Origin: an uncultured Ideonella sp.
GTDB taxonomy: Bacteria > Pseudomonadota > Gammaproteobacteria > Burkholderiales > Burkholderiaceae
Direction: 5' to 3'
NCBI GenBank assembly: GCA_946479475.1
Contig: CAMLGG010000001.1
Coordinates: forward strand, 1 to 64,000
DNA length: 64,000 nt
Shown here: piece by piece, positions 24,806 to 33,335 of the stretch
Layout of the letters: every line of letters starts with the position of its first letter
Position numbering within the stretch: position 1 is the first letter of the stretch
The notes under the pieces: model-generated
Told to the model about the DNA's origin: nothing
Databases searched by the model: none
The model's input: only the letters and a program-made list of their open reading frames with translations
Translations under genes and position numbers: made by a program

Positions 24806-26866
24806 ATGAACCGAGTCATTCCCTGCGTCCTGATGCGTGCCGGCACGTCACGCGGCCCGTTCTTCCTGCGCGACTGGCTGCCCGCCGATGACGCCGCGCG
24901 GGACGAGGCGCTGATCGGTGCCATCGGCGCGTCGGACCTGCTGCAGGTCGACGGCGTCGGCGGGGGCAGCACGCTGACCAGCAAGGTGGCCATCGTCTCG
25001 AAGTCGTCCGAGCCCGGCTGCGACGTCGACTACCTGTTCGCCCAGGTCGGTGTCGGCCAGAAGTCGGTGGACACCCGTCCCAACTGCGGGAACATGCTTT
25101 CCGGCGTCGCACCCTTCGCCATCGAGCAGGGCCTGGTCGAGGCGCAGGAGGGCGAGACCACCGTGAGGGTCTTCAACGTCAACACCCGCTCGCGCATCGA
25201 CGTGACGGTGCTGACGCCCGGCCGCCGCGTCACCTACGAGGGCGAGACCGGCATCGACGGCGTGGCCGGCACGGCCGCACCCGTGCGACTGAACTTCCTC
25301 GATGCCTGGGGCGCCGTCACCGGTTCGCTGTTTCCCACGGGACGGCGCATCGACGTGATCGACGGGCAGGCGGTGACCTGCATCGACGCCGCCATGCCGC
25401 TGGTGATCATGCGGGCCCGAGACCTGGGCCTGAGCGGCCGCGAGTTGCCCGCCGAGCTGGATGCCGACCGTGCGCTGCTGGAACGCATCGAGGCCCTGCG
25501 CCGCGCGGCCGGCGAAGCGATGGGCCTGGGCGACGTGTCGAACAGCGTCGTGCCCAAGCCGGTGATCGCCAGCGAAGGCGACGACGCCCAGAGCATCACC
25601 TCGCGCTATTTCACGCCGCGCCGCTGCCACGCCTCGCACGCGGTGACCGGAGCGATCGGCGTGGCGACCGCGTTCGCGCTGCCGGGCACGGTCGTCAGCG
25701 GCGAGGCGTCCACGCCCGGCACGCGAAGCATCTCGGTGCTGCACCCCCAGGGCCGGATCGATGTCGAGGTGACGATCGAAGGTACCGGCCCGCAGGCCTG
25801 CATCCAGCGCGCGGCCCTCGTGCGCACCGCCCGCAAGATCCTGCAGGGCGAGCTCCACATCCCACCCTACGTGTTCTCGAAGAAGCCTGTCGAAGGAGAC
25901 AAACCCGTGAAACGAATGCTCGCGCCCGCCGTGGCCGCGGTGATGGCCGCATCCGCCCCCCTGGCCATGGCCTTTCCCGACAAGACCATCACGGTCGTCG
26001 TGCCGACAGCGGCCGGCGGCGGCAACGACGCGATGGCGCGCACCATCGCGCAGAAGCTGGGGCCCCTGCTGGGGCAGACGGTGATCATCGACAACCGGGC
26101 CGGTGCCAACGGCGCGATCGCCAGCGAGTACGTCGCCCGCGCCACGCCCGACGGCCACACCCTGATGTTCGGCTACATCGGCACGCACGCCATGAACCCT
26201 GCGCTGCAGAAGCTCCGCTACGACCCGGTGGCCGACTTCGCGCCCATCGGCCTGGTGGGCTACTCGCCGACCCTCATGGTCGCGAACGCCAGCGTGCCGG
26301 TGAAGGACGTGAAGGACCTGGTCGGGCAACTGAAGGCCAAGCCCGACAAGTTCAGCTACGCCTCGGCCGGCAACGGCACGGCGCCCCAGTACGCGGCCGA
26401 GCTGTTCAAGCTGGCCACCGGCACCATGATGACCGGCGTCCCGTACAAGGGGGCCGCACCGGCCGTCAGCGACACGATCGGCGGCCAGACGCAGTTCATG
26501 TTCCCCAGCCTGTTCACAGCGCTGCCGCACGTCAAGTCCGGCAAGCTGCGCGCCCTGGCCATCGCGGGCCCGAAGCGCTCCGCGCTGCTGCCGGACGTGC
26601 CGACCCTGAAGGAGAGCGGCGTCGACGGCGTCGAGGTGCAGCAGTGGTACGGCTTCTTCGCCCCGGCCAGGACGCCCAAGCCCGTCATCGACCAGCTCAA
26701 CAAGGCGCTGAACCAGGTGCTGGCCGACAAGGAGATCATCAAGCGCATCGAGGACCACGGCGCCGATGTCGAGACCAGCACGCCGGAACAGTTCGGGGCG
26801 CTCGTGGCCTCCGAGCTGGCCAAGTGGAAGGGCGTGGTGCAGCGGGCAAAGCTGACCGCCGATTGA
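24806..26866 (+). CDS. PrpF-family isomerase reading in frame into a Bug binding protein
   Basis: The ATG at 24806 opens a PrpF-type protein (diaminopimelate-epimerase fold): PCVLMRAGTSRGPFF, GVGGGSTLTSKVAIV, PNCGNMLSGVAPFAI (active-site Cys94), and C-terminal VRTARKILQGELHIPP at the expected length (about 355 residues). Relatives isomerise 2-methylaconitate, aconitate or 4-oxalomesaconate. No stop codon follows: the frame runs straight into the signal peptide and body of a Bug protein, giving a 686-residue reading frame. The downstream gene has its own ribosome binding site and GTG start at 25907, so separate translation is also possible. A one-base shift near the end of the PrpF part would instead end it at a TGA overlapping that GTG (25908-25910). 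Confidence 0.8.
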   Translation: MNRVIPCVLMRAGTSRGPFFLRDWLPADDAARDEALIGAIGASDLLQVDGVGGGSTLTSKVAIVSKSSEPGCDVDYLFAQVGVGQKSVDTRPNCGNMLSGVAPFAIEQGLVEAQEGETTVRVFNVNTRSRIDVTVLTPGRRVTYEGETGIDGVAGTAAPVRLNFLDAWGAVTGSLFPTGRRIDVIDGQAVTCIDAAMPLVIMRARDLGLSGRELPAELDADRALLERIEALRRAAGEAMGLGDVSNSVVPKPVIASEGDDAQSITSRYFTPRRCHASHAVTGAIGVATAFALPGTVVSGEASTPGTRSISVLHPQGRIDVEVTIEGTGPQACIQRAALVRTARKILQGELHIPPYVFSKKPVEGDKPVKRMLAPAVAAVMAASAPLAMAFPDKTITVVVPTAAGGGNDAMARTIAQKLGPLLGQTVIIDNRAGANGAIASEYVARATPDGHTLMFGYIGTHAMNPALQKLRYDPVADFAPIGLVGYSPTLMVANASVPVKDVKDLVGQLKAKPDKFSYASAGNGTAPQYAAELFKLATGTMMTGVPYKGAAPAVSDTIGGQTQFMFPSLFTALPHVKSGKLRALAIAGPKRSALLPDVPTLKESGVDGVEVQQWYGFFAPARTPKPVIDQLNKALNQVLADKEIIKRIEDHGADVETSTPEQFGALVASELAKWKGVVQRAKLTAD
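25907..26866 (+). CDS. Bug-family (TctC) solute-binding protein
   Basis: Read from the GTG at 25907, preceded by AAGGAGA at 25893-25899 with a 7-base gap, this gives a 319-residue periplasmic binding protein. Signal peptide: LAPAVAAVMAASAPLAMA. Bug-fold motifs: FPDKTITVVVPTAAGGGNDAMAR, VIIDNRAGANGAIASEYVA, GVPYKGAAPAVSDTIGGQ, GPKRSALLPDVPTLKESG. These proteins bind carboxylates for tripartite tricarboxylate transporters; no TctA/TctB partner is in the window. It is in frame with the upstream PrpF gene. The likely ligand is the tri- or dicarboxylate degraded by the operon. Confidence 0.85.
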   Translation: MKRMLAPAVAAVMAASAPLAMAFPDKTITVVVPTAAGGGNDAMARTIAQKLGPLLGQTVIIDNRAGANGAIASEYVARATPDGHTLMFGYIGTHAMNPALQKLRYDPVADFAPIGLVGYSPTLMVANASVPVKDVKDLVGQLKAKPDKFSYASAGNGTAPQYAAELFKLATGTMMTGVPYKGAAPAVSDTIGGQTQFMFPSLFTALPHVKSGKLRALAIAGPKRSALLPDVPTLKESGVDGVEVQQWYGFFAPARTPKPVIDQLNKALNQVLADKEIIKRIEDHGADVETSTPEQFGALVASELAKWKGVVQRAKLTAD

Positions 26867-26886
26867 GCACGGAAGGAGCTTCGACC

Positions 26887-27747
26887 ATGGACGCTTCCCT
26901 CGACGACCTGAAGGCCTGGATCGGCCGCAGCGAGACGGTGCGCGACGAGATCGGGCCGACCCCGGTCAAGGCGCTCGACGCCACGCTGGACCACCCGTCC
27001 AGGCCGGTGGACAAGGGCACGCCTTTGCCGCCGCTGTGGCACTGGCTCTACTTCCTGCCGCTGCATCGCCAGAGCGAGATCGGCCCCGACGGGCACGCCC
27101 GGCGCGGCGGCTTCCTGCCGCCGGTGCCGCTGCCTCGCCGCATGTGGGCCGGCAGCCAGTTCGAGTTCCGCTCGCCGGTGCGCGTGGGCGATGCGGTCGA
27201 GCGGACGTCGACGATCGCCGACGTGTCGATCAAGGAGGGCCGCACTGGCCGGCTGGTGTTCGTGAAGGTGCGGCACGAGCTGCGCTGCAACGGCTCGGCG
27301 GCGCCGGCCATCGTCGAGTTCCACGACATCGTCTACCGCGAGGCGAAGCGCCCGGGCGACGTCGAGCCCCCGCCGCAGCCCGCCCCGAGCGGCGCCGCCT
27401 GGCAACGCGGGATCGTCCCCGACGACGTGCTGCTGTTCCGCTACTCGGCGCTCACCTTCAACGGCCACCGCATCCACTACGACCGCAGGTACGTCACCGA
27501 GGTCGAAGGCTATCCGGGCCTGATCGTCCACGGCCCGCTGATCGCCACGCTGCTGATGGACCTCGTGCGGCGCAACGCACCGGGCGCCGAGGTCGAGGCC
27601 TTCAGGTTCAAGGCGGTGCGGCCGACCTTCGACCTGAATCCTTTTCGCGTCAACGGGCAGCTCCAGCAGGACGGCAAGACCGTCAGCCTGTGGGCCCAGG
27701 ACCATGAAGGCTGGCTGACGATGGACGCCGTCGCCACGCTGCGTTGA
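26887..27747 (+). CDS. MaoC-type itaconyl-CoA / mesaconyl-C4-CoA hydratase
   Basis: A 286-residue double hot-dog hydratase of the itaconyl-CoA hydratase (Ich) / mesaconyl-C4-CoA hydratase (Meh) family, which hydrates a C5-dicarboxylyl-CoA to citramalyl-CoA. Seen: FRSPVRVGDAVERTSTIADV in the N-terminal half and the C-terminal signature FRYSALTFNGHRIHYDRRY ... GYPGLIVHGPL. It starts at ATG 26887, 20 bases after the Bug gene, and is followed by a CoA-transferase and a citramalyl-CoA lyase, which is the Ict-Ich-Ccl set known for itaconate degradation. Ich and Meh activities cannot be separated by eye. Confidence 0.82.
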   Translation: MDASLDDLKAWIGRSETVRDEIGPTPVKALDATLDHPSRPVDKGTPLPPLWHWLYFLPLHRQSEIGPDGHARRGGFLPPVPLPRRMWAGSQFEFRSPVRVGDAVERTSTIADVSIKEGRTGRLVFVKVRHELRCNGSAAPAIVEFHDIVYREAKRPGDVEPPPQPAPSGAAWQRGIVPDDVLLFRYSALTFNGHRIHYDRRYVTEVEGYPGLIVHGPLIATLLMDLVRRNAPGAEVEAFRFKAVRPTFDLNPFRVNGQLQQDGKTVSLWAQDHEGWLTMDAVATLR

Positions 27748-27761
27748 ACGAGGGACCGGAC

Positions 27762-28943
27762 ATGCAACCCCTCAAGGGCCTCACCGTCGTCACGCTAGAG
27801 CACGCCATTGCCGCGCCCTTCGCGACCCGCCAGCTCGCCGACCTGGGGGCCCGCGTCATCAAGATCGAGCGGCCCGGGGTGGGCGACTTCGCCCGCGGCT
27901 ACGACTCCAGGGTCAAGGGACTCGCCTCCCACTTCGTCTGGACCAACCGCTCGAAGGAAAGCCTGACGCTCGACGTCAAGCACCCCGAGGCGGCCCGGCT
28001 GCTCGAACGCCTGGTGCTCGAGAAGGCCGACGTCGTCGTGCAGAACCTCGCCCCCGGCGCCGCGGCCCGGCTCGGCCTGGGCTACGAAGTGCTCGCGGCG
28101 AGGAAGCCGGGGATCATCGTGTGCGACATCTCGGGCTACGGCGCGGACGGCCCGTACCGGGACAAGAAGGCCTACGACCTGCTGATCCAGAGCGAGGCGG
28201 GCCTCGTGTCGGTCACCGGCACGCCGGACGAGCCCTGCAAGGCCGGGCCGTCGATGGCCGACATCGCGGCCGGCATGTACGCCTACACCAACATCCTCGC
28301 CGCGTTGCTGCAGCGTGGGCAGACCGGGCGCGGCCAGCACATCGACATCTCGATGCTGGAGTCGCTGGCCGAATGGAACAGCTACCCGCTGTACTACGCG
28401 TTCGATGGAGCGCCGCCACCGCCGCGCACCGGCGCGGCGCACGCCACGATCTACCCCTACGGCCCGTTCCCGACCGGCGCCGATGGTGGCAGCGTCATGC
28501 TGGGCCTGCAGAACGAGCGGGAGTGGGTCAACTTCTGCGAGAAGGTGCTGTTGCAGCCGGCGCTGGCGCGCGATCCGCGGTTCAGCGGCAATGCCAGGCG
28601 GGTGGAGGAGCGCGCCGCCCTGCGGCAGATCATCGTCGAGACGTTCGCTGCACTCACCACGCCGCAGGTGGTCGAGCGCCTCGAAGCCGCGCAGATCGCC
28701 AATGCCCGGGTCAACACGATGCACGAGGTGTGGGCGCACCCGCAGCTGCGGGCTCGCCGCCGCTGGCGCGAGGTGGGCTCGCCCAGCGGAGCGCTGCCCG
28801 CGATGCTGCCGCCGGGCAGCTGGAACGAGGGGCCGCGGATGGATCCGGTGCCGGCGCTCGGCGAGCACACCGAGGCGATCCTGGCCGAGCTGGGCGTGGA
28901 CGCGCAAGGCATCCAGGCACTGAGATCGGCCGAGGCCATCTGA
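27762..28943 (+). CDS. class III CoA-transferase (itaconate- or mesaconate-CoA transferase type)
   Basis: A 393-residue CaiB/BaiF-family CoA-transferase. Seen: PLKGLTVVTLEHAIAAPFATR, DLGARVIKIERPGVGDFARGYD, NRSKESLTLDVK, and the catalytic Asp167 in GPSMADIAAGMYAYTNIL. It would move CoA from succinyl-CoA (or a similar donor) to itaconate or mesaconate, producing the substrate of the hydratase just upstream. Its stop overlaps the start of the lyase gene (TGATG at 28941-28945). The family is certain; the acid is inferred from neighbours. Confidence 0.85.
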   Translation: MQPLKGLTVVTLEHAIAAPFATRQLADLGARVIKIERPGVGDFARGYDSRVKGLASHFVWTNRSKESLTLDVKHPEAARLLERLVLEKADVVVQNLAPGAAARLGLGYEVLAARKPGIIVCDISGYGADGPYRDKKAYDLLIQSEAGLVSVTGTPDEPCKAGPSMADIAAGMYAYTNILAALLQRGQTGRGQHIDISMLESLAEWNSYPLYYAFDGAPPPPRTGAAHATIYPYGPFPTGADGGSVMLGLQNEREWVNFCEKVLLQPALARDPRFSGNARRVEERAALRQIIVETFAALTTPQVVERLEAAQIANARVNTMHEVWAHPQLRARRRWREVGSPSGALPAMLPPGSWNEGPRMDPVPALGEHTEAILAELGVDAQGIQALRSAEAI

Positions 28944-29767
28944 TGGACCCGCGCACCTACCTCTTCGTGCCGGGCAACCGCCCCGAGCGCTTCGCCAAGG
29001 CGCTGGCCAGTGGCGCCGATGCGATCGTGCTCGATCTGGAGGACGCTGTCGCACCCTCGGCCAAGGGCGAGGCGCGCGACGCGATCGCGCGGTGGTGCGG
29101 CGGGCTGAGCGCCGACGAGCGCAGCCGCATCGTGGTTCGCATCAACGATGCGCGCTCCAGCGCCTTCGTCGACGATCTGCGCCTGCTGGGCGATGCACGG
29201 ATCGACGCCGTCATGCTTCCCAAGGCGGAGTCGAGCGCACAGGTGCAGGCGGTGCTTGCCGCCGCGCCGTGCGCCGCCGTGCTGGCCCTGATCGAGAGCG
29301 CCGTCGGCGTGGCGAGGGTGGACGACGTGGCCGGCGCCGAGGGCGTCGCGCGCCTGGTCTTCGGCACTCTCGACTATGCCCTCGACCTCGACCTTGATCT
29401 CGGCGGCGCCGATGCTGGCGCGAGCGGCCTGGACCATGCCGCCGGCCTGATCGCGATCGCTTCACGCCTGGCCGGCCTCGCTGGCCCCGTCGCCGGCGTC
29501 ACGCCGCAGATCGACGACGAGCCGCGCCTGCTGGCCGACCTGGCCTGGGCACGCCGCCAGGGCTTCGGCGCCAAGTTGTGCATCCATCCGCGCCAGGTCG
29601 CGCCCATCCACGCGGCCCTGGCGCCCAGCGCGGAAGCCGTCGCATGGGCGCGGCGCGTACTCGCCGCCGAGGCGGCCTCGCCGGGGGCCGCCCGGCTCGA
29701 AGGCCGAATGATCGACCGCCCCGTGGTGCTGCAGGCCGAACGCACGCTGCAGCGGGCCGGCGCCTGA
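28943..29767 (+). CDS. CitE-like (S)-citramalyl-CoA lyase
   Basis: A 274-residue HpcH/HpaI (CitE-like) lyase. Seen: YLFVPGNRPERFAKALASGAD, IVLDLEDAVAPSAKGEAR (Mg-binding region), VVRINDARS, VMLPKAES, ALIESAVGVARVD, and AKLCIHPRQVAPIHAAL. In the itaconate route this enzyme splits citramalyl-CoA to acetyl-CoA and pyruvate. The start overlaps the CoA-transferase stop by one base, so the two are translationally coupled. A malyl-CoA or other 3-hydroxyacyl-CoA substrate is possible. Confidence 0.85.
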   Translation: MDPRTYLFVPGNRPERFAKALASGADAIVLDLEDAVAPSAKGEARDAIARWCGGLSADERSRIVVRINDARSSAFVDDLRLLGDARIDAVMLPKAESSAQVQAVLAAAPCAAVLALIESAVGVARVDDVAGAEGVARLVFGTLDYALDLDLDLGGADAGASGLDHAAGLIAIASRLAGLAGPVAGVTPQIDDEPRLLADLAWARRQGFGAKLCIHPRQVAPIHAALAPSAEAVAWARRVLAAEAASPGAARLEGRMIDRPVVLQAERTLQRAGA

Positions 29768-29794
29768 ACCGAAGAACCCACCGAGGACATTGCC

Positions 29795-31141
29795 ATGCCT
29801 TCTTCCATCATCGATTCCGCCATCTTCCAGGGCATCTTCTCGAGCGACGAGATGCGCCAGGTCTGGTCCGACGAGAACCGGACGCAGAAGTACCTCGACA
29901 TCGAGGCGGCGCTGGCCCGGGTTCAGGGCCGGCTCGGCCTGATCCCGCAGGAGGCGGCCGACGAGATCGCCAGCCATTGCCGGCTCGAGGAGATCGACCT
30001 CGGCCTGCTGCGCCAGCAGACCGAGCGCATCGGCTACCCGATCCTCGGCGTGGTGTCGCAGCTCAACGCGCTGTGCCGCGACAAGCTCGGCGAGTACTGC
30101 CACTGGGGCGCGACGACGCAGGACATCACCGACACCGCGACGGTGCTGCAGATCCGCGAGGCGCTGGCGATCGTCGAGCGCGAGCTCGCCGCGATCTCGG
30201 CCGCCATGGCGCGGCATGCGAAGCAACACCGGGACACGCCGATGATCGGCCGCAGCAACCTGCAGCAGGCCATCCCCGTGACCTTCGGCTACAAGATGGC
30301 CGGCCTGCTGAGCGCGATCGAGCGGCACCGCGATCGGCTCGCCCAGCTGAAGGAGCGAGTGCTGGTCGGCGAGTTCGCCGGCGCGGCGGGCACCCTCGCC
30401 TCGCTGCAGACGGGGGCCATGCAGACCCAGGCCGGGCTGTGCGAGGAGCTCGGGCTGAAGCAGCCGGTGATCGCCTGGCACACGATCCGCGACAACATCG
30501 CCGAGGTCGGCGCTTTCCTGGGCCTGGTCGGCGGCACGCTCGGCAAGCTCAGCATGGACGTCAAGCTCATGATGCAGACCGAGGTGGGCGAGGTCTACGA
30601 GCCCTATGCCCACGGCCGCGGATCGAGCAGCACGATGCCGCAAAAGCGCAACCCGATCTCGAGCTGCTACATCCATGCCGCCATCTCCGTCGTGCGCCAG
30701 CATGCCGCCGCGTTGATGGACGCGATGGTGGCCGACCACGAGCGATCGACCGGCCCCTGGGAGATCGAATGGATCGTCCTGCCCGAGGCCTTCTGCCTGA
30801 TGGCCGGCGCCTTGAAGCAGTCGCGCTTCGTGCTCGAAGGGCTGGAGGTCGATGCGCAGGCCATGCGCCGCAACATCGACCTGACGCACGGCCTGGTGAT
30901 GAGCGAAGCCGTGATGATGGGTTTGGGCCCCTGCATCGGCCGCGAATACGCGCACGACCTGGTCTACGACATCTGCCGCGAGGCGGTGAAGCAGCAGCGC
31001 CCGCTGCTGGACCTGCTGGCCGCCCATCCCGAGATCAACCGGCACCTCGACCGGGCGGCGCTCGCCGAACTCTGCGACCCGGCGAACTACCTCGGCCAGT
31101 CCGGCGTGATGGTCGACCGCGTGCTGGCCACGCTGCGCTGA
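29795..31141 (+). CDS. aspartase/fumarase-superfamily lyase (CMLE/PcaB-like), candidate aconitate decarboxylase
   Basis: A 448-residue member of the adenylosuccinate lyase / 3-carboxy-cis,cis-muconate cycloisomerase group. Seen: MRQVWSDENRTQKYLDIEAAL, CHWGATTQDITDTATVLQ, GRSNLQQAIPVTFGYKMA, and the signature GSSSTMPQKRNPISS (residues 276-290) with the flexible Ser loop. It is not an argH or purB orthologue by context: it sits between a citramalyl-CoA lyase and a dicarboxylate carrier. In Ustilago maydis the trans-aconitate decarboxylase Tad1 belongs to this superfamily and works beside a PrpF-like isomerase, so the same role is proposed here. A lyase for another carboxylate cannot be excluded. 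Confidence 0.75.
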   Translation: MPSSIIDSAIFQGIFSSDEMRQVWSDENRTQKYLDIEAALARVQGRLGLIPQEAADEIASHCRLEEIDLGLLRQQTERIGYPILGVVSQLNALCRDKLGEYCHWGATTQDITDTATVLQIREALAIVERELAAISAAMARHAKQHRDTPMIGRSNLQQAIPVTFGYKMAGLLSAIERHRDRLAQLKERVLVGEFAGAAGTLASLQTGAMQTQAGLCEELGLKQPVIAWHTIRDNIAEVGAFLGLVGGTLGKLSMDVKLMMQTEVGEVYEPYAHGRGSSSTMPQKRNPISSCYIHAAISVVRQHAAALMDAMVADHERSTGPWEIEWIVLPEAFCLMAGALKQSRFVLEGLEVDAQAMRRNIDLTHGLVMSEAVMMGLGPCIGREYAHDLVYDICREAVKQQRPLLDLLAAHPEINRHLDRAALAELCDPANYLGQSGVMVDRVLATLR

Positions 31142-31211
31142 ACGGCACCGCCCAGGAAAGCCGACGCAGATCGGCCGTGCGGCGCCAAGTCGATTCCCAG
31201 GAGACAGAACC

Positions 31212-32522
31212 ATGAAGCCCGTCCGGCTGATCAAGCTTCTCTACGTGCAGGTCCTGATCGGGCTGGCGCTCGGCATCACCGTGGGCCACTTCTGGCCCGA
31301 CATCGGGGCGGCGCTGAAGCCCTTGGGCGACGGCTTCGTGAAGCTGGTGAAGATGATGATCGCGCCCGTCGTGTTCTGCACCATCGTCAGCGGCATCACT
31401 TCGCTGAACGACTCGCGCGAGATCGGCCGGACGGTGCTGAAGTCCATGGCCCTGTTCTACGCGCTGACCATCCTGGCCCTGCTCACCGGACTGGCAGCGG
31501 TGTTCCTGTTGCAGCCGGGCGCGGGCATGCACATCGACCCGAAGCTGCTGGACGCCTCGGTGGCCGCGAAATACTCGAGCCAGGTGCCACCTCGGGGGTT
31601 CACCGAGTTCGTCCTGCACATCATCCCTTCGTCGTTCTTCGGCGCCTTCGCCGAGGGCGAGGTGCTGCCGGTGCTGCTGCTTTCGGTGCTGTGCGGCTTC
31701 GGCCTGGCCCGCATCGGGGCCGCCGGCAGGGCGGTGCTCGAAGGCATCGACGGGCTGGCCCACATGCTGTTCGCCGCCTTCGGCTTCATCATGCGGCTCG
31801 CGCCCCTGGGGGCCTTCGGCGCGATGGCCTTCACCGTCGGGCGCTACGGCATCCGCTCCATCGGCTCGCTCGGCATGCTCGTCGCGACCTTCTACGTGGC
31901 CTGCACCTTCTTCGTGGTGGCCGTGCTCGGGCTGCTGGCGCACCTGCACCGGATCAGGCTGTGGCAGCTGCTGCGCTACATCCGCGAGGAGCTGCTGGTG
32001 GTGCTCGGGACTTCGTCGAGCGAGCCGGTGCTGCCGCGGCTGCTGATGAAGCTCGAGCGCCTGGGCTGCAAGAAGGGCATCGTCGGCCTGGTCTTGCCCA
32101 TGGGCTACTCGTTCAATCTCGACGGCACGGCGATCTACCTCACGCTGGCATCGATGTTCATTGCGCAGGCCTGCGACATCCACCTGAGCCTGGTGCAGAT
32201 CGGCGCCATGCTCGGCCTGATGCTGCTGACATCCAAGGGCGCCGCCGGCGTCACCGGCAGCGGCTTCGTCGCGCTGGTCGCCACGCTGGCCGTGATGCCG
32301 GACCTGCCGGTGGCCGGCGTGGCGCTCATCGTCGGGATCGACCGCTTCATGTCCGAGGCCCGCGCGCTCACCAGCACCGTCAGCAACGCGCTGGCCTGCA
32401 TCGTGGTGTCGATCTGGGAGAAGGCCTGCGACCGCGAGCAACTCGCGCGGGAGCTGGCGCAGGACTTCGCCGAGACGGAACTGCTGCTGGAGGAAGAGGC
32501 CAGGCTCGCGGAGGCGGCCTAA
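31212..32522 (+). CDS. dctA: DctA-type C4-dicarboxylate/cation symporter (DAACS family)
   Basis: A 436-residue carrier of the dicarboxylate/amino acid:cation symporter family. Eight or so membrane segments and two re-entrant loops are recognisable: LYVQVLIGLALGITVGHFWP, MMIAPVVFCTIVSGI, the serine loop GTSSSEPVLPRLLMKLERLG, and GYSFNLDGTAIYLTLASMFIAQ. It imports succinate, fumarate or malate in relatives; here its place at the end of the PrpF operon suggests itaconate, mesaconate or aconitate. It is preceded by an AGGAGA-type site at 31199-31204. Its TAA overlaps the IclR stop codon on the other strand. Confidence 0.9.
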   Translation: MKPVRLIKLLYVQVLIGLALGITVGHFWPDIGAALKPLGDGFVKLVKMMIAPVVFCTIVSGITSLNDSREIGRTVLKSMALFYALTILALLTGLAAVFLLQPGAGMHIDPKLLDASVAAKYSSQVPPRGFTEFVLHIIPSSFFGAFAEGEVLPVLLLSVLCGFGLARIGAAGRAVLEGIDGLAHMLFAAFGFIMRLAPLGAFGAMAFTVGRYGIRSIGSLGMLVATFYVACTFFVVAVLGLLAHLHRIRLWQLLRYIREELLVVLGTSSSEPVLPRLLMKLERLGCKKGIVGLVLPMGYSFNLDGTAIYLTLASMFIAQACDIHLSLVQIGAMLGLMLLTSKGAAGVTGSGFVALVATLAVMPDLPVAGVALIVGIDRFMSEARALTSTVSNALACIVVSIWEKACDREQLARELAQDFAETELLLEEEARLAEAA

Positions 32523-33319
32523 CGGTCCGGCTCGCGCCTCGCAAGCCGCGAGCGCACTTCCTCGACCAGGCCGAGCAGCACCGGCGCCAGCTTCGGCACC
32601 ACCTTATCGATGCGCTCGGGTGTCGAGACGCTGACGTTGAACACGTACGTCGCATCTTCGCCCACCAGGGGAGTTGCCACCGCAATCACCTCGGGCTGCC
32701 AGGAGGCGGCGCAGAAGCCCTCCCTCTTCACCTGGCCGATGGCGCGTTCGATCTCGAGCGCCAGGGCAGGCCACTGCGCCGTGCGGTGCTTCCTGAAGCT
32801 GGCCATCAATGCCCGGCGGTGCGGCTCCGGTGCCACGGCCAGGTAGGCGCGGCCCAGCGAGGTCAGCTCCATGGGAACGCGCTGGCCCGAGACGACGTTG
32901 CGCAGCGCGACCCGCCGGTTGTAGCGGATCGACTCCAGGTAGACCATCTCGTCGCGGTCGGGGGCCGCGAGGCCGACGTTCAGGCGCTCGCGCTCGGCCA
33001 GTTCGCGCATCAACGGCGCCGCCGTCGACAGCACGGAGGAGCCGGCCCGCATGGCGTGAGCAAGGCTGAGGACCGCGGGCGCCAGCCGATAGGCCCTGTA
33101 CGCGGAATCCCACTGCAGCATCCCGGACCAGACCAGGGTCTGCGTCAGGCGGCTCACCGTGGACTTGGCCAGCCCGGTGCGGTCGGCGATCTCCCCGTTG
33201 CCGAGGAGCTCGGAGCCGGGCCGGAACGCCCTGAGCACTTCGATGCCTCGCTCGAGCGAGCGGTTGGATGTCGACCGGCCGGCCCGCGAGGGCGGTGTCG
33301 CCAAGGGAGAAGCTGTCAT
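32519..33319 (-). CDS. IclR-family transcriptional regulator
   Basis: A 266-residue IclR regulator. N-terminal winged helix (residues 20-80: SLERGIEVLRAFRPGSELLGNGEIADRTGLAKSTVSRLTQTL) and C-terminal effector domain (NVGLAAPDRDEMVYLESIRYNRR, VPMELTSLGRAYLAV, IGQVKREGFCAASWQPEVIAVATPL). The start is the ATG at 33317-33319. It is convergent with dctA (4-base overlap of stops) and divergent from the Bug-led second operon, which it probably controls. An inverted repeat ATTCCA-N5-TGGAAT lies 17 bases before its start. Confidence 0.9.
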   Translation of the reverse strand: MTASPLATPPSRAGRSTSNRSLERGIEVLRAFRPGSELLGNGEIADRTGLAKSTVSRLTQTLVWSGMLQWDSAYRAYRLAPAVLSLAHAMRAGSSVLSTAAPLMRELAERERLNVGLAAPDRDEMVYLESIRYNRRVALRNVVSGQRVPMELTSLGRAYLAVAPEPHRRALMASFRKHRTAQWPALALEIERAIGQVKREGFCAASWQPEVIAVATPLVGEDATYVFNVSVSTPERIDKVVPKLAPVLLGLVEEVRSRLARREPDR

Positions 33320-33335
33320 CTGCGCGCCTCGCTCA

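Noticed and set aside
29795..31141. Second argininosuccinate or adenylosuccinate lyase (argH/purB copy)
   Set aside because: The superfamily signature is shared, but the CMLE-type loop GSSSTMPQKRNP and the catabolic neighbourhood argue against a housekeeping role; argH is already present at 8852-10285.
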